A stretch of DNA of 5,351 nucleotides. It comes from Pyrobaculum sp. (GTDB lineage: Archaea; Thermoproteota; Thermoprotei; Thermoproteales; Thermoproteaceae). The DNA is taken from NCBI GenBank assembly GCA_009903905.1, contig WYEI01000254.1, positions 1 to 5,351 of the forward strand, read 5' to 3'. Of the stretch, positions 5,064-5,351 are shown one piece after another. The notes under the pieces are model-generated. The model worked only from the letters and a program-made list of their open reading frames with translations, was not told the origin of the DNA and searched no databases. The stretch's first letter is position 1. Each line of letters begins with the position of its first letter. Both the position numbers and the translations under genes were made by a program.

Positions 5064-5351
5064 CCACGCGGCGAACATCGTCAGGCCTTCGCCTTAAGGA
5101 CGCCGGCTCAGGGGGCTTGTTGCGCACATGGATCGGCATCGGCGATTCTGCCGCAGAGGTGGCGCATTGTGGCCACCGCCGTGCAGCCCGAGGGCCGCTG
5201 TGACGTCGCCGCGGTCCCCAAGGCCCTAGAGGCCGTGGCCGCAGTATAGCCGACCACATCCTATGCGCAGCTCGTCAAGAGAGAGAACCGCTAGAGGCAA
5301 ATCCGGCCCGATCCCTCGGTCTGAGGCGTCGCGGTTGGGACGGGGGCGCGG
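5064..5351 (+). other. No intact gene; decayed coding-like sequence at about 5103-5290
   Basis: One frame reads WRIVATAVQPEGRCDVAA and VPKALEAVAAV up to a TAG at 5247-5249, and then, still in frame, SYAQLVKRENR before a second TAG. An overlapping frame reads LLRTWIGIGDSAAEVAHCG and may be the preceding part. Composition is protein-like, but stops and frame changes are frequent and no start is visible, so it is best read as the remains of a gene I do not recognise. No terminator hairpin, tRNA or repeat is apparent after the MNT gene. Confidence 0.35.

Noticed and set aside
1..5351. CRISPR array or insertion-sequence ends
   Set aside because: No regularly spaced repeats, transposase, or terminal inverted repeats with target duplications were seen.

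Overview
The window most resembles a hyperthermophilic crenarchaeon of the Thermoproteales, probably Pyrobaculum or a close relative. I infer this from GC-rich coding with leaderless, TATA-driven starts (start codon about 21-26 bases downstream of a TATA-like box and no Shine-Dalgarno), GTG and TTG starts, a HEPN/MNT gene pair, and a Thr/Ser-rich membrane-anchored surface protein. No database search was possible.

Layout, left to right. Positions 1-480 (+) hold a decayed 5' part of a class II lysyl-tRNA synthetase gene, broken by several frameshifts. Positions 481-743 have no intact gene but carry a short relic that looks like a membrane transporter. Positions 744-1671 (+) hold a membrane-anchored extracellular protein with a leaderless promoter, interrupted by one in-frame TAG and one frameshift. 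Positions 1771-2085 (+) encode a small unrecognised protein. Positions 2078-3962 (-) hold a two-gene operon: an OLD-like/AAA_15-type ABC ATPase, then, coupled by a TAATG overlap, a small TOPRIM-fold protein. The TOPRIM gene lies in two frames that meet at a perfect A AAA AAG slippery heptamer. Positions 3963-4306 hold the ATPase promoter, one short open reading fragment that may be mobile-repeat debris, and the promoter of the next gene. Positions 4307-5063 (+) encode an overlapping HEPN and MNT nucleotidyltransferase pair of toxin-antitoxin type. Positions 5064-5351 contain only decayed coding-like sequence.

How it fits together. Two defence-type modules sit side by side: an ATPase plus TOPRIM pair, which looks like an OLD/Gabija/PARIS architecture split over two genes, and a HEPN-MNT pair. 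They are embedded in degraded genes, and the ATPase gene is much poorer in G+C than its surroundings. This is the texture of a defence or mobile-gene island. The most interesting signals are the ATPase-TOPRIM operon and the slippery heptamer exactly where its second gene changes frame. The alternative, that the frame break is a homopolymer indel like others in this window, is a serious one.
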